A stretch of 64,000 nucleotides of DNA from Streptomyces sp. NBC_01341 (GCF_035946055.1 NZ_CP108364.1:3038001-3102000), one strand, 5' to 3'. Shown: positions 10,424 through 20,490, counted from the first letter of the stretch. The notes: generated by a model not told the origin, from the sequence alone. Translations and numbers: made by a program.

Positions 10424-10999
10424 CTACTGGCCCGCGAGTGCGCGCAGCCTGCTCAGCGCACGGTGCTGCGCGACCCGGACCGCGCCCGGGGACATCCCGA
10501 GCATCTGTCCGGTCTCCTCCGCCGTCAGCCCGACCGCGACCCGGAGGACCAGCAGCTCCCGCTGGTTCTCCGGAAGATTGGCGAGGAGCTTCTTGGCCCA
10601 GGCCGCATCGCTGCTGAGCAGGGCGCGTTCCTCCGGTCCGAGCGAGTCGTCGGGCCGCTCGGGCATCTCGTCGGAGGGCACGGCCGTCGATCCGGGGTGC
10701 CGCATCGCGGCGCGCTGGAGGTCGGCGACCTTGTGTCCCGCGATGGCGAAGACGAAGGCCTCGAAGGGTCTGCCTGTGTCTTTGTACCGCGGCAGCGCCA
10801 TCAGGACGGCGACGCAGACCTCCTGTGCGAGGTCCTCGACGAAGTGACGGGCGTCACCGGGAAGTCTGTTCAGCCGTGACCTGCAGTAGCGCAGGGCGAG
10901 GGGGTGGACGTGCGCCAGCAGATCGTGGGTGGCCTGCGCGTCGCCGTCGACGGCACGGTGCACCAGAGCACCGATCACCGTCGTCCCGTCCTCGCGCAT
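10424..10999 (-). CDS. shbA: Sigma-70 family (ECF-like) sigma factor ShbA
   Basis: 191 residues if the ATG at 10999 is used. Region 2 spans about 30-100 ([36 protein letters not shown]) and region 4 about 125-190 ([26 protein letters not shown], then the recognition helix). Sequence and position beside bldM and guaB match ShbA, reported in S. griseus to drive transcription of hrdB, the principal sigma gene. An in-frame ATG at 11236 has a better ribosome site (GGGGAGG) and would add 79 disordered residues. The added stretch has much lower GC3 than the core, so I prefer the shorter form, but the start is unsettled. No anti-sigma gene adjoins. Confidence 0.83.
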   Translation of the reverse strand: MREDGTTVIGALVHRAVDGDAQATHDLLAHVHPLALRYCRSRLNRLPGDARHFVEDLAQEVCVAVLMALPRYKDTGRPFEAFVFAIAGHKVADLQRAAMRHPGSTAVPSDEMPERPDDSLGPEERALLSSDAAWAKKLLANLPENQRELLVLRVAVGLTAEETGQMLGMSPGAVRVAQHRALSRLRALAGQ

Positions 11000-11422
11000 C
11001 GGACCATGGTGCCTTGACACCGTGCGGTCCGATGCATCGCGTCCCGAGTTGTGCACCGAAGCGTTATCAGCGCGGCGCGGCGGGGTGCCGCCGGCGTCGT
11101 GGGCCGAGGCTCTGCCGACGGGCGGATCGACACCTCCGGCCGGCACCTCGGCACGGGCGGCCCGCGCGTCGGTCTGTGCGTCGTCGGCGCTGCGAGCGGG
11201 TGCTCCAGCGTTTTGAGCGGGTGCGCCGGATGTCATGTCCTGCGCCCTCCCCTTCCGCTCGACCGAATGTCCCCCGTGGGGCTCCACACTCAAGGATGCG
11301 GCATCGGCCGGGAAGCGTCACATACCGCTGGTGGGGAGGGCCCGGCCGCAGGTCCGCCGCCACCGCCGCCCCGTCCGCCGGCGTGCGGACGGGATCGCAC
11401 GGCTACCGGCCGCGCGGCGGCG

Positions 11423-12034
11423 TCAGCGGACCAGGCCCCAGCGGAAGCCGAGCGCGACGGCGTGCGCCCGGTCCGAGGCCCCGAGCTTCTTGAACAGACG
11501 CCTCGCGTGCGTCTTCACCGTGTCCTCCGAGAGGAAGAGCTCGCGTCCGATCTCCGCGTTGGAGCGGCCGTGGCTCATGCCTTCGAGCACCTGGATCTCC
11601 CGTGCGGTGAGCGTCGGCGCCGCACCCATCTCGGCGGACCGCAGCCGGCGCGGGGCGAGCCGCCACGTCGGGTCGGCCAGCGCCTGGGTGACGGTCGCGC
11701 GCAGCTCGGCACGGGAGGCGTCCTTGTGCAGATATCCGCGGGCGCCGGCGGCGACCGCGAGCGCGACACCGTCCAGGTCCTCGGCGACGGTCAGCATGAT
11801 GATCCGGGCACCGGGGTCGGCCGAGAGCAGCCGCCGGACCGTCTCCACACCCCCCAGGCCGGGCATGCGTACGTCCATCAGAATCAGATCCGAACGATCG
11901 GCCCCCCAGCGGCGGAGGACTTCCTCGCCGTTGGCCGCCGTCGTCACACGCTCGACGCCGGGCACGGTCGCAACCGCGCGGCGGAGCGCTTCTCGGGCAA
12001 GCGGGGAGTCGTCGCAGACGAGGACGGATGTCAT
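11423..12034 (-). CDS. bldM: BldM, atypical response-regulator transcription factor
   Basis: 203 residues from ATG 12034; a start at 12094 is less likely because the protein then has a non-homologous leader. It has an N-terminal receiver domain with Asp54 in the phosphorylation position and a C-terminal LuxR/FixJ-type helix-turn-helix (about 138-200; LTAREIQVLEGMSHGRSNAEIG). It is essentially the known BldM sequence, which is required for aerial hyphae, acts as an orphan regulator without needing phosphorylation, and forms homodimers or heterodimers with WhiI. No histidine kinase gene is adjacent. An exact BldN-type promoter lies about 120-150 bases upstream. Confidence 0.97.
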   Translation of the reverse strand: MTSVLVCDDSPLAREALRRAVATVPGVERVTTAANGEEVLRRWGADRSDLILMDVRMPGLGGVETVRRLLSADPGARIIMLTVAEDLDGVALAVAAGARGYLHKDASRAELRATVTQALADPTWRLAPRRLRSAEMGAAPTLTAREIQVLEGMSHGRSNAEIGRELFLSEDTVKTHARRLFKKLGASDRAHAVALGFRWGLVR

Positions 12035-12157
12035 GACCGTCCTCCGCAGCTGATGCGCGTCACCTTGAGCCTCCAGGCTGATACAAGTCGTCACCTGAGC
12101 GGTCGACCCCCTCGGACATCTGCCCGAGCTCGTTCTCCGTCAACCGCTTCCCCTTCA

Positions 12158-12185
12158 TCAACGACGGTCACTCGAAAGAGTTACG
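12158..12185 (-). promoter_or_regulatory. BldN (sigma-BldN) dependent promoter of bldM
   Basis: Read on the minus strand, CGTAAC (12180-12185) and CGTTGA (12158-12163) are separated by exactly 16 bases. This matches the -35/-10 pair described for sigma-BldN, which transcribes bldM. The bldM start codon lies about 120 bases downstream of the -10. Confidence 0.85.
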
Positions 12186-12351
12186 GCCCGAAGCATCCGG
12201 TTCGGCACTCTAAGTGAGGGCCCGTACACGGAGGAGAGCGACGCGGAATCAGGCGCTCCCCGACCGACCCCTCACTCGTCGATCTGCCCCATTTAGCGGG
12301 TTTTCTTCCCTTTTGCTGGCGTCTGAGGCTAGATTCGCAAGAAGTCATATT

Positions 12352-12376
12352 TACATCTACTAACACCGTAGATGTA
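12352..12376. promoter_or_regulatory. 25-bp palindrome upstream of whiD (candidate operator)
   Basis: Perfect 9-bp arms TACATCTAC (12352-12360) and GTAGATGTA (12368-12376) with a 7-base centre TAACACC, 82 bases before the whiD start. The arm length and roughly 16-bp half-site spacing suit a dimeric helix-turn-helix regulator. The regulator is not identified. Confidence 0.55.
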
Positions 12377-12457
12377 CGGTCGGGACTCAGGTCACCGACG
12401 AGCACCAACGGTCGAGGATGCCGATTCCGACTCAGCAAGGTTTCGAGGGGACACGCA

Positions 12458-12787
12458 ATGGCAGATTTCTCCCGCCTTCCAGGACCCAACGCGGATCTGT
12501 GGGACTGGCAGCTGCTGGCCGCCTGCCGCGGGGTCGACAGCTCACTCTTCTTCCACCCCGAGGGGGAGCGCGGAGCCGCCCGGAGCGCCCGTGAGACCTC
12601 GGCGAAAGAGGTCTGCATGCGCTGCCCGGTACGCGCCGAGTGCGCGGCGCACGCCCTCGCGGTACGGGAGCCCTACGGCGTGTGGGGCGGCCTGACCGAG
12701 GACGAGCGCGAGGAGCTCATGGGGCGCGCCCGCAACCGGTTGATCTCCGCCCACTCGGCGCCGCCCGAAGGATCGGGCCCCACCTGA
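12458..12787 (+). CDS. whiD: WhiD, WhiB-family iron-sulfur developmental regulator
   Basis: 109 residues. The four [4Fe-4S] cluster ligands are Cys23, Cys53, Cys56 and Cys62 (C-x29-C-x2-C-x5-C), followed by the family turn GVWGG (74-78) and a basic C-terminus. The sequence is nearly that of S. coelicolor WhiD, which is needed in late sporulation and binds region 4 of the principal sigma factor. It is divergent from bldM, the usual streptomycete arrangement. The start follows an AGGGGAC-type ribosome site. Confidence 0.97.
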   Translation: MADFSRLPGPNADLWDWQLLAACRGVDSSLFFHPEGERGAARSARETSAKEVCMRCPVRAECAAHALAVREPYGVWGGLTEDEREELMGRARNRLISAHSAPPEGSGPT

Positions 12788-12880
12788 CACCCAGCGGGCC
12801 CAATCGAACGCAGAAACGTTTCTTCTACGCACCCGGTGCACCCCTCCTCGGGCGTGCGCCGGGACATCGTGGCGCGCCGG

Positions 12881-13771
12881 TCAGCGTGCGGCCGCCGCGG
12901 ACAGCTGGTCCAGGGTGGCCGCCACCGCGGGGACCCGGGCGAGGTCGGGCAGCGTGAGCGCGACGATCTCCCGCTCGACGGCCGGCTCCACGGTCACCGT
13001 GCGCGCCCCCTTGATCCGTACGGACTCCAGGGCCAGCTCGGGCAGGACGGCGATGCCCAGGCCCGCCCCGACCAGGCCGACCACCGCCGGGTAGTCGTCG
13101 GTGGCGAAGTCGATCCGGGGGGTGAATCCGGCCTCCTCGCAGACCTCGACCAGCTGTCGCCTGCAGCGGGGACAGCCGGCGATCCACGGCTCCTCCGTCA
13201 GCTCACCGATGTCCACCGCGCGGGCCCCGGCCAGGCGATGCCCCTCCGGAACGAGGCCGATCAGCCGGTCCGTGAGCAGCGGGCGCACGACCAGGTCGTC
13301 CCATTCGCCACCGGTGGTGCCGTAACGGAAGGCCAGGGCGATGTCGACGTCGCCGTCACGCAGCATCTCCACCGAGCGGGGCGGCTCGGCCTCCACGAGC
13401 GACACCTGCGTGCCGGGGTGCGCGGCCCGCAGCGCCGCGAGGGCGCCGGGAACCAGGGTGGAGCTGCCGCTGGGAAAGGACACGAGCCGGACCCGGCCGG
13501 CGCGGAGGCCGGCGATCGCGGCGACCTCCTCCTCGGCGGCGGTGAGCCCGGCGAGGATGCCCGACGCGTGGCGCACCAGCGCCTCGCCCGCCTGGGTGAG
13601 CCGCATCTCGCGCCCCGTACGGATCAGGAGGGGCGTTCCGGCGGAGTTCTCCAGTGCCTTCATCTGCTGGCTGACGGCGGGCTGGGTGCAGCCGAGATCG
13701 CGCGCCGCGGCGGAGAACGATCCGCTGGTGGCCACGGCGCGCAGGACACGGAGATGACGAGCTTCGATCAC
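12881..13771 (-). CDS. LysR-family transcriptional regulator
   Basis: 296 residues from GTG 13771; the frame is open further upstream, but homology starts exactly at this codon (IEARHLRVLRAVATSGSF). The N-terminal winged helix is at about 1-60 (AARDLGCTQPAVSQQMKALE), then a linker helix and a periplasmic-binding-like effector domain (about 90-290). The size is typical. It is divergent from the MOSC gene with an 81-base gap, the classic LysR layout, so control of the MOSC gene is a reasonable inference. The inducer is unknown. Confidence 0.92.
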   Translation of the reverse strand: MIEARHLRVLRAVATSGSFSAAARDLGCTQPAVSQQMKALENSAGTPLLIRTGREMRLTQAGEALVRHASGILAGLTAAEEEVAAIAGLRAGRVRLVSFPSGSSTLVPGALAALRAAHPGTQVSLVEAEPPRSVEMLRDGDVDIALAFRYGTTGGEWDDLVVRPLLTDRLIGLVPEGHRLAGARAVDIGELTEEPWIAGCPRCRRQLVEVCEEAGFTPRIDFATDDYPAVVGLVGAGLGIAVLPELALESVRIKGARTVTVEPAVEREIVALTLPDLARVPAVAATLDQLSAAAAR

Positions 13772-13852
13772 GCCCCCACCATAAGCGAAACTTGCATAAT
13801 GATCCGATAAATCACGAGCAGCTTTGATTACCGCGCGGCTAACGTGTACGGC

Positions 13853-14548
13853 ATGAAGGTGCTCACCGTGAACCTCGGCCGCCCCGCCCCGTCGTCGCAC
13901 ACCGACTCGGCCACGGGGCTGACCGGAATCGGCAAACAGCCGGCCGACGCACCGGTGCGGGTCTCCGACCCCGGGCCCAAGGGCAGCGGCGGCAGCGGAC
14001 TCGCCGGGGACACCGTGTGCGACCTCCGGCACCACGGCGGTACGGACCAGGCGGTGTACGCGTACGCACGCGAGGAGCTCGACGCCTGGGAGAAGACGCT
14101 CGGCAGGCCCCTGCCCAACGGCGCGTTCGGCGAGAACCTGACGACGTCGGGCGTCGTCGTCAGCCACGCCAGGATCGGGGAGCGCTGGCGGGTCGGCGAG
14201 GAGCTGGTCCTGGAGGTGACGTCGGGTCGCATCCCGTGCCGGACCTTCGCCGGGCACATGGGCGAACGCGGCTGGGTGAAGGGGTTCACCCACGAGGCCG
14301 CCACGGGCGCGTACCTGCGCGTGATCAGGCCGGGAACGATCCGGGCGGGCGACGTCGTGGAGATCGTGCACCGCCCCGGCCACGACATCACCGCCGCACT
14401 GGAGTTCAGGGCGACGACGACGGAGCGCACGCTGCTGCCGCGACTGCTCGCCGCCGGTGACGCGCTGCACGGGGAGACGCTGCGAGCCGCGCGGGCGTAC
14501 CTGGCCAAGAACGGCCCCGCCCCCGCCGAGGGCGCCCCCATGTCCTAG
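13853..14548 (+). CDS. MOSC domain protein (YiiM-like)
   Basis: 231 residues from ATG 13853. A MOSC fold with the 3-alpha extension seen in YiiM/YflK proteins: family segments DLRHHGGTDQAVYAYAREELDAWE, NGAFGENLTTSG, and TSGRIPCRTFAGHMG with the conserved Cys. Such proteins bind molybdenum cofactor and reduce N-hydroxylated compounds in characterised members. TAACGT ends exactly seven bases before the ATG and there is no ribosome site, so a leaderless mRNA is likely. It is divergent from the LysR regulator. Confidence 0.9.
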   Translation: MKVLTVNLGRPAPSSHTDSATGLTGIGKQPADAPVRVSDPGPKGSGGSGLAGDTVCDLRHHGGTDQAVYAYAREELDAWEKTLGRPLPNGAFGENLTTSGVVVSHARIGERWRVGEELVLEVTSGRIPCRTFAGHMGERGWVKGFTHEAATGAYLRVIRPGTIRAGDVVEIVHRPGHDITAALEFRATTTERTLLPRLLAAGDALHGETLRAARAYLAKNGPAPAEGAPMS

Positions 14549-14633
14549 GGACCCTCGTCCCGGGGGGCCCTGCGTCCGAGGGGGCGCCGGGCTGGTCGGT
14601 GGGGCTTCCACGCGGGGCACTAACGTGCCGCGT

Positions 14634-15407
14634 ATGACGACTGCACTGATTACGGGCGCGACGGCGGGGATCGGGGCCGCCTTCGCACGGCGGCTCGCGA
14701 GTGACGGACACAACCTGGTGCTGGTGGCCCGTGACACGGAGCGGCTGCGGACCCAGGCCACGGAGCTGCACGACCGGCACGGCATCGAGGCGGAGGTACT
14801 GACGGCCGACCTGTCCACGAACGCCGGCATCGAGGCGGTCGAAGCGAGATTGACGGACCGTCACAGCTCGGTCGACCTTCTGGTCAACAACGCCGGCTTC
14901 GGCAACAAGGGCCGCTACCTCGACGTCTCCGTCGCCGACGAGCTGACGATGCTCAAGGTCCACTGCGAGGCGGTGCTGCGCCTGACCTCGGCCGCTGCGG
15001 GACCCATGCGCGAGCGCGGCCGAGGCGGTGTCGTCAACGTGGCCTCCGTGGCGGCCTTCCTCCCCCGGGGGACGTACGGGGCGTCGAAGGCGTGGGTCGT
15101 GCAGTTCACCCAGGGCGCCGCGAAGGACCTGGCGGGTTCGGGCGTACGCCTGATGGCGCTGTGCCCCGGCTTCGTACGGACCGAGTTCCACCAGCGGGCC
15201 GGGATGGGCACGGGCAACATCCCGGACTGGATGTGGCTCGACGCGGACAAGCTGGTGACCGCCGCCCTGGCCGACCTGGCCCGGGGCAGGTCGGTGTCCA
15301 TCCCGGATCCGCGGTACAAGGCGCTGATGGGACTGGTGAAGCTGACGCCCCGGAGCCTGCTGGGCGGCGTGACCACCCGCGCGGGGCGCACGTACGGCCC
15401 GGAGTAA
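14634..15407 (+). CDS. Short-chain dehydrogenase/reductase
   Basis: 257 residues. Classical SDR with cofactor loop TGATAGIG (7-14), NNAG (85-88) and the catalytic set Ser138, Tyr148, Lys152. The Rossmann motif and Arg33 near the end of the second strand suggest NADPH. The substrate is unknown. TAACGT lies seven bases before ATG 14634, the same arrangement as for the preceding MOSC gene, again pointing to a leaderless transcript. It is convergent with groEL1, separated by a terminator. Confidence 0.92.
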   Translation: MTTALITGATAGIGAAFARRLASDGHNLVLVARDTERLRTQATELHDRHGIEAEVLTADLSTNAGIEAVEARLTDRHSSVDLLVNNAGFGNKGRYLDVSVADELTMLKVHCEAVLRLTSAAAGPMRERGRGGVVNVASVAAFLPRGTYGASKAWVVQFTQGAAKDLAGSGVRLMALCPGFVRTEFHQRAGMGTGNIPDWMWLDADKLVTAALADLARGRSVSIPDPRYKALMGLVKLTPRSLLGGVTTRAGRTYGPE

Positions 15408-15450
15408 CCCGGCCGGACCGCCGCCCGTCACCGGCACGCAGACGCACCGG

Positions 15451-15483
15451 GGCCCGGTGCCCCCGCGACGGGGGTACCGGGCC
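15451..15483. terminator. Bidirectional terminator between SDR gene and groEL1
   Basis: 14-bp stem (15451-15464 with 15470-15483, one G-T pair) and a five-base loop GCGAC, in the 96-base gap between convergent genes. Confidence 0.8.
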
Positions 15484-15503
15484 TCGGCGGTGTACGGGAC
15501 GTA

Positions 15504-17174
<1,671 letters not shown>

Positions 17175-17228
17175 CTAGTTATTTCGCAGGGGGCCAGGGG
17201 CGCAGAACGGAAGCAAACGTTAGGTGAG

Positions 17229-17537
17229 TTACTTCTCGACGATCGCGAGAACGTCGCGGGCCGAAAGGACGAGGTACTCCTCGCCGTTGTACTTCACCTC
17301 GGTGCCGCCGTACTTGCTGTACAGGACGACATCGCCGGTCTTGACGTCGAGCGGAAGGCGCTCGCCGTTCTCGAAGCGGCCCGGGCCCACGGCCAGGACG
17401 ACGCCCTCCTGGGGCTTCTCCTTGGCGGTGTCCGGAATGACCAGGCCGGAAGCCGTGGTCTGCTCGGCGTCGAGCGGCTGGACCACAATGCGGTCCTCGA
17501 GCGGCTTGATCGCAACCTTGGAGCTGGTGGTCGACAC
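17229..17537 (-). CDS. groES: Co-chaperonin GroES
   Basis: 102 residues from GTG 17537 (GGGGGAGA seven bases upstream); length and sequence match streptomycete GroES, so the longer open frame to 17651 is not used. It has a mobile loop around residues 20-35 ([21 protein letters not shown]) and a C-terminal [14 protein letters not shown]. It caps the GroEL ring. It is the first gene of the groES-groEL1 operon and is preceded by two CIRCE elements. Confidence 0.98.
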   Translation of the reverse strand: MSTTSSKVAIKPLEDRIVVQPLDAEQTTASGLVIPDTAKEKPQEGVVLAVGPGRFENGERLPLDVKTGDVVLYSKYGGTEVKYNGEEYLVLSARDVLAIVEK

Positions 17538-17640
17538 GATCCGGTCTCCCCCTTCGGAGATCTCACGGGGTTTAACAGTCTGTGGGTGGCGACCGGGCCG
17601 ATCCGTCGTCGCGGGTGCCGGACCTGTCCTGTCGCGCGGT

Positions 17641-17675
17641 TGTGCTGGCACTCTCCATCGGTGAGTGCCAGCACA
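17641..17675. promoter_or_regulatory. CIRCE-like operator 2 in the groES leader
   Basis: CTGGCACTC and GAGTGCCAG around a 9-base spacer, inside a longer perfect repeat with 13-bp arms (17641-17653 and 17663-17675). It lies just downstream of the predicted transcription start, so it would act as a second HrcA operator. The longer arms could also fold as an mRNA hairpin. Confidence 0.88.
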
Positions 17676-17678
17676 GAG

Positions 17679-17706
17679 ACTATGGCCGCGATTAGCACTC
17701 GGTCAA
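17679..17706 (-). promoter_or_regulatory. groES-groEL1 promoter
   Basis: On the minus strand, TTGACC (17701-17706) and CATAGT (17679-17684) are spaced by 16 bases, a good vegetative sigma-70 promoter. The -35 hexamer lies in the spacer of the upstream CIRCE, so repressor binding would block it directly. Confidence 0.75.
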
Positions 17707-17718
17707 GCGGAGTGCCAA
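17692..17718. promoter_or_regulatory. CIRCE operator 1 (HrcA site)
   Basis: TTAGCACTC (17692-17700), a 9-base spacer, then GAGTGCCAA (17710-17718): the standard CIRCE with one deviation. It overlaps the -35 region of the groES promoter and is the expected binding site of the heat-shock repressor HrcA. Confidence 0.95.
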
Positions 17719-17842
17719 TTCACCACCCTCGCGTGGCGTCGCGGGACCGCTCACGCCCCGAGAACGCGGGAGACCGCCGCGGTGTTCCGGCGACGCGCCA
17801 CCGGCCCGGCCCCCCTCCGCTCACCGGCCCGGCCCCGCCCCG

Positions 17843-18781
17843 TCAGACGTAGTCCTCCAGCCTGGCCACGGCGTAGCCCTTGTCCGTGATCGTCTTCATG
17901 ACGCGGCGGATCATGTCGGCCATGGAGCCTTCCCAGTCCTCGCGCCCGCGGAAGTGGGTGAGGACGATGTCGCCGGGGTGCAGGTCCTGGTCCCACTCGC
18001 GCCACTCCATGTGGTCGGGGAACGCTTCGGCCGCCCACAGCGGGACGGCCTTGATGCCGCAGGACTTCGCGACGCGCAGGGTGTCGCCGTTGTAGTTGCC
18101 GTACGGCGGCCGGAAGAGGGTGGGCCTCTTCCCGAAGTACCTCTCGATCTTGTCCTGCTCGCCACAGATCTCCCGACGCTGCTCGGACTTCGAGAGACCG
18201 GGGAGATAGCGGTGGTTCAGCGTGTGGTTGTTGAGGGTGACGCCCCTGGCCTGCATGTCCTTGAAGTAGCCGTAGTCGTCGCTGACCACGTAGTCGCTGA
18301 GGAAGGCGCTGTAGGGGATCTTCAGCTCCGTCATCATGCGCAGGAGTTCGGGGTCCTTCTCCGCCCCGTCGTCCATCGTCAGGAAGACGATCCGCTCCTT
18401 GGTGGGCACGGTGGTGAAGACCGGGGGGAGCGACTCGCCCCCTTCCACCTCGAACCCCTCGCGGGTGGTGATGCGCGGCTTGCGGGCCGGCGGCGCCGGG
18501 GCGACGAGCGGAGCCTTGGTCAGACCCCACTTCTTCGCGACCGCGACCCTTGCGGCCTGCTGACGCTTCAGGCGCTCGGCACGCGCGGCGGCCGCGGCGG
18601 CGGGCCCCGGCCGGGCGGCGGCTCCCGGCTGTCCGGCGGCCGGCTTCCCGTGGTCCACGGCCTTCTCGCCCGTACTCGCACACCCGGAGGCGACGGTGGC
18701 GGCCAGCAGAGCGGCCAGGACGGCGCAAGCCGGTCTGTACCGCTTCGCGGCAGATTCTTCTTTTTGTCGTACTAGCTGCAT
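17843..18781 (-). CDS. Lipoprotein polysaccharide deacetylase (NodB family)
   Basis: 312 residues. Signal peptide with lipobox VASGC, lipidated Cys34. An Ala/Pro/Arg-rich linker (40-105) precedes the NodB domain (about 130-312): metal-site motif TMDDG (Asp137-Asp138), NNHTLNH (His186, His190), RPPYGNYN (from Arg224) and a late LTHF histidine. All catalytic elements are present, so metal-dependent deacetylation of an envelope glycan (peptidoglycan or chitin-like) on the outer face of the membrane is expected. It is divergent from the methyltransferase gene. Confidence 0.92.
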   Translation of the reverse strand: MQLVRQKEESAAKRYRPACAVLAALLAATVASGCASTGEKAVDHGKPAAGQPGAAARPGPAAAAAARAERLKRQQAARVAVAKKWGLTKAPLVAPAPPARKPRITTREGFEVEGGESLPPVFTTVPTKERIVFLTMDDGAEKDPELLRMMTELKIPYSAFLSDYVVSDDYGYFKDMQARGVTLNNHTLNHRYLPGLSKSEQRREICGEQDKIERYFGKRPTLFRPPYGNYNGDTLRVAKSCGIKAVPLWAAEAFPDHMEWREWDQDLHPGDIVLTHFRGREDWEGSMADMIRRVMKTITDKGYAVARLEDYV

Positions 18782-18863
18782 GGCGCCGCATCCTGCCAGC
18801 AGGGCCCCTGCCGCCTCCGGCGACACCTCCACCGGATCCGCCGGGTCCCCCGGCTGGCTCACA

Positions 18864-20087
18864 ATGGACGGCGTGAACGCCCTTCCCTCCGCCGACCAGG
18901 CCGATCCGCTCGCCTCCTTCGCCGCCCTGCGCACCCCGCAGGGGTCGGCGCTCCTGGAGGAGCTCCGCGACCACGACCCCGCCCGGGAACTGGCGACCGC
19001 GACCCGGCTGCGCCGCTCCCACCCCGCCGGCCTGGTGTCGGCGGCACTCGGCCAGGCGCGGCTGCGGCAGCGCGCGGTGGCGAAGTTCGGGGCCGAGGAC
19101 GCGTTCCGGATGTTCTTCACCCCGCACGGCGTGGAGCAGGCGACCCGCACCTCCGTCGCCTCCTACCGCGCGGAACGGTTCGCGGAGCGAGGCGTGCGGA
19201 ATGTGGCCGACCTGTGCTGCGGGATCGGTGGTGACGCGATCGCCATGGCCCGCGCGGGCATCACGGTGCTGGCCGTGGACCGCGACCCGCTGACCGCGCT
19301 GGTGGCCCGCGCCAACGCCGAGGCCCTCGGCCTCCAGGACCTCGTCGAGGTGCGGTGCGCCGACGTCACGGAGATCGACACCTCCCCGTACGACGCGGTG
19401 TTCGTCGACCCGGCGCGACGCGGCGGCCGCGGCCGGATCTTCGACCCGGAGGCCTACTCGCCGCCCCTCTCCTGGGCGACGGAAGCCGCGCTGAAGGCCC
19501 CGCGCGCGGCGCTGAAGATCGCCCCCGGGGTCCCGCACGAGGCGATCGGGCCGCAGGCCGAGGCCGAGTGGATCTCGGACGGCGGAGACGTGAAGGAGGC
19601 CGTGCTCTGGTTCGGCGACGGCTTCACCCCCGGCGCCTTCCGGGCCACGCTGCTGCCGTCACGCGTGACGCTCACCTCCGACGGCCCGCTCCCCGCCCCG
19701 CCGGTCGGTCCCGTCGGCCGGTACCTGTACGAGCCCGACGGCGCCGTCATCCGCGCGCACCTGGTGGCCGACATCGTCGAGCGGTGCGGCGGCCGACTGA
19801 TCGACGAGACGATCGCGTACGTCACGAGCGACGTACCGTACGTGTCCGACGCCACGGCCGCGTACGAGATCACCGACCAGCTGCCCTTCAACATGAAGAA
19901 GCTCAAGGCGCTGCTGAGAGAGCGTCAAGTAGGCGTGCTGACCGTCAAGAAGCGCGGCTCCGCGGTCGAACCGGAGGAGTTGCGCCGGAAGATGAAGCTC
20001 CAGGGGCCGCACTCGGCCACCGTCTTCCTGACCCGGGTGGCCGGGGCTCCGACCATGCTGATCGGGCAGCCGGTGAAGCGCCCCTGA
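18864..20087 (+). CDS. THUMP-like-domain class I SAM-dependent methyltransferase
   Basis: 407 residues from ATG 18864 (GTG 18873 is also possible). The SAM-binding motif I is VADLCCGIGGDAIAMA, followed by VLAVDRDP (motif II) and the post-motif FVDPARRG, a DPPY-like site that fits amino- or base-methylation. A C-terminal THUMP-like region (about 300-400) is seen in streptomycete orthologues. Target RNA or other substrate is unknown. There is no clear ribosome site. Confidence 0.85.
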   Translation: MDGVNALPSADQADPLASFAALRTPQGSALLEELRDHDPARELATATRLRRSHPAGLVSAALGQARLRQRAVAKFGAEDAFRMFFTPHGVEQATRTSVASYRAERFAERGVRNVADLCCGIGGDAIAMARAGITVLAVDRDPLTALVARANAEALGLQDLVEVRCADVTEIDTSPYDAVFVDPARRGGRGRIFDPEAYSPPLSWATEAALKAPRAALKIAPGVPHEAIGPQAEAEWISDGGDVKEAVLWFGDGFTPGAFRATLLPSRVTLTSDGPLPAPPVGPVGRYLYEPDGAVIRAHLVADIVERCGGRLIDETIAYVTSDVPYVSDATAAYEITDQLPFNMKKLKALLRERQVGVLTVKKRGSAVEPEELRRKMKLQGPHSATVFLTRVAGAPTMLIGQPVKRP

Positions 20088-20144
20088 CCATCCACCCGCG
20101 GTCAGCGAGCACGGTCGCGCTCCGGCACTCCCGTCCGCCGACGG

Positions 20145-20417
20145 TCAGGTCAGTGGATACGACGTGCGGCCGGACGCGTCGTCGATCTCGTCGTGCGCCT
20201 TGGTGAGCAGTTTCATCGCGAGTTCGTTGAGCGCGCGGGCACCGGCGATCTCCTCGCCCACCCGCGGCTGCTCCGCGTCGGAGGGGTGACGGCTGGCGTA
20301 CCCGTGGGCCCGTACCTCGGTCCCGTCGCTGAGCCGTACGAGGGCCGCCGCGCGGGTGCGGTGGGTGTCCTCCTCGAATTCCAGCTCGATATGCCATCCG
20401 ACGGTGGTCTCCATCAT
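20145..20417 (-). CDS. DUF1876 (dsRBD-fold) small protein
   Basis: 90 residues starting METTVGWHIELEFEED. ATG 20417 has GGAGG eight bases upstream; an earlier GTG at 20426 overlaps that site. It belongs to the actinobacterial DUF1876 family, predicted to adopt a double-stranded-RNA-binding-like fold. A possible role in translation or stress is only conjecture. It stands alone, convergent with the methyltransferase gene. Confidence 0.85.
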   Translation of the reverse strand: MMETTVGWHIELEFEEDTHRTRAAALVRLSDGTEVRAHGYASRHPSDAEQPRVGEEIAGARALNELAMKLLTKAHDEIDDASGRTSYPLT

Positions 20418-20490
20418 GACGGTCACCTCCCGGATTCCCTGTCTCCAGGGTGCGCCCCTTCCCCCGTCCGCGCACGGCGTGGCCGAGGGC

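Larger units (their letters stand above)
12035..12457. other. Divergent bldM-whiD intergenic region
   Basis: 423 bases without a convincing gene. It holds the BldN-type promoter of bldM (12158-12185) in the left half. The right half is AT-rich, with a TAGATT hexamer (12330-12335) that could be a whiD -10 box and a 25-bp palindrome (12352-12376). Confidence 0.7.

Noticed and set aside
12881..14830. LysR frame extended upstream to 14830, giving a 649-residue protein
   Set aside because: The extra N-terminus is antisense to the MOSC gene; homology starts at GTG 13771.
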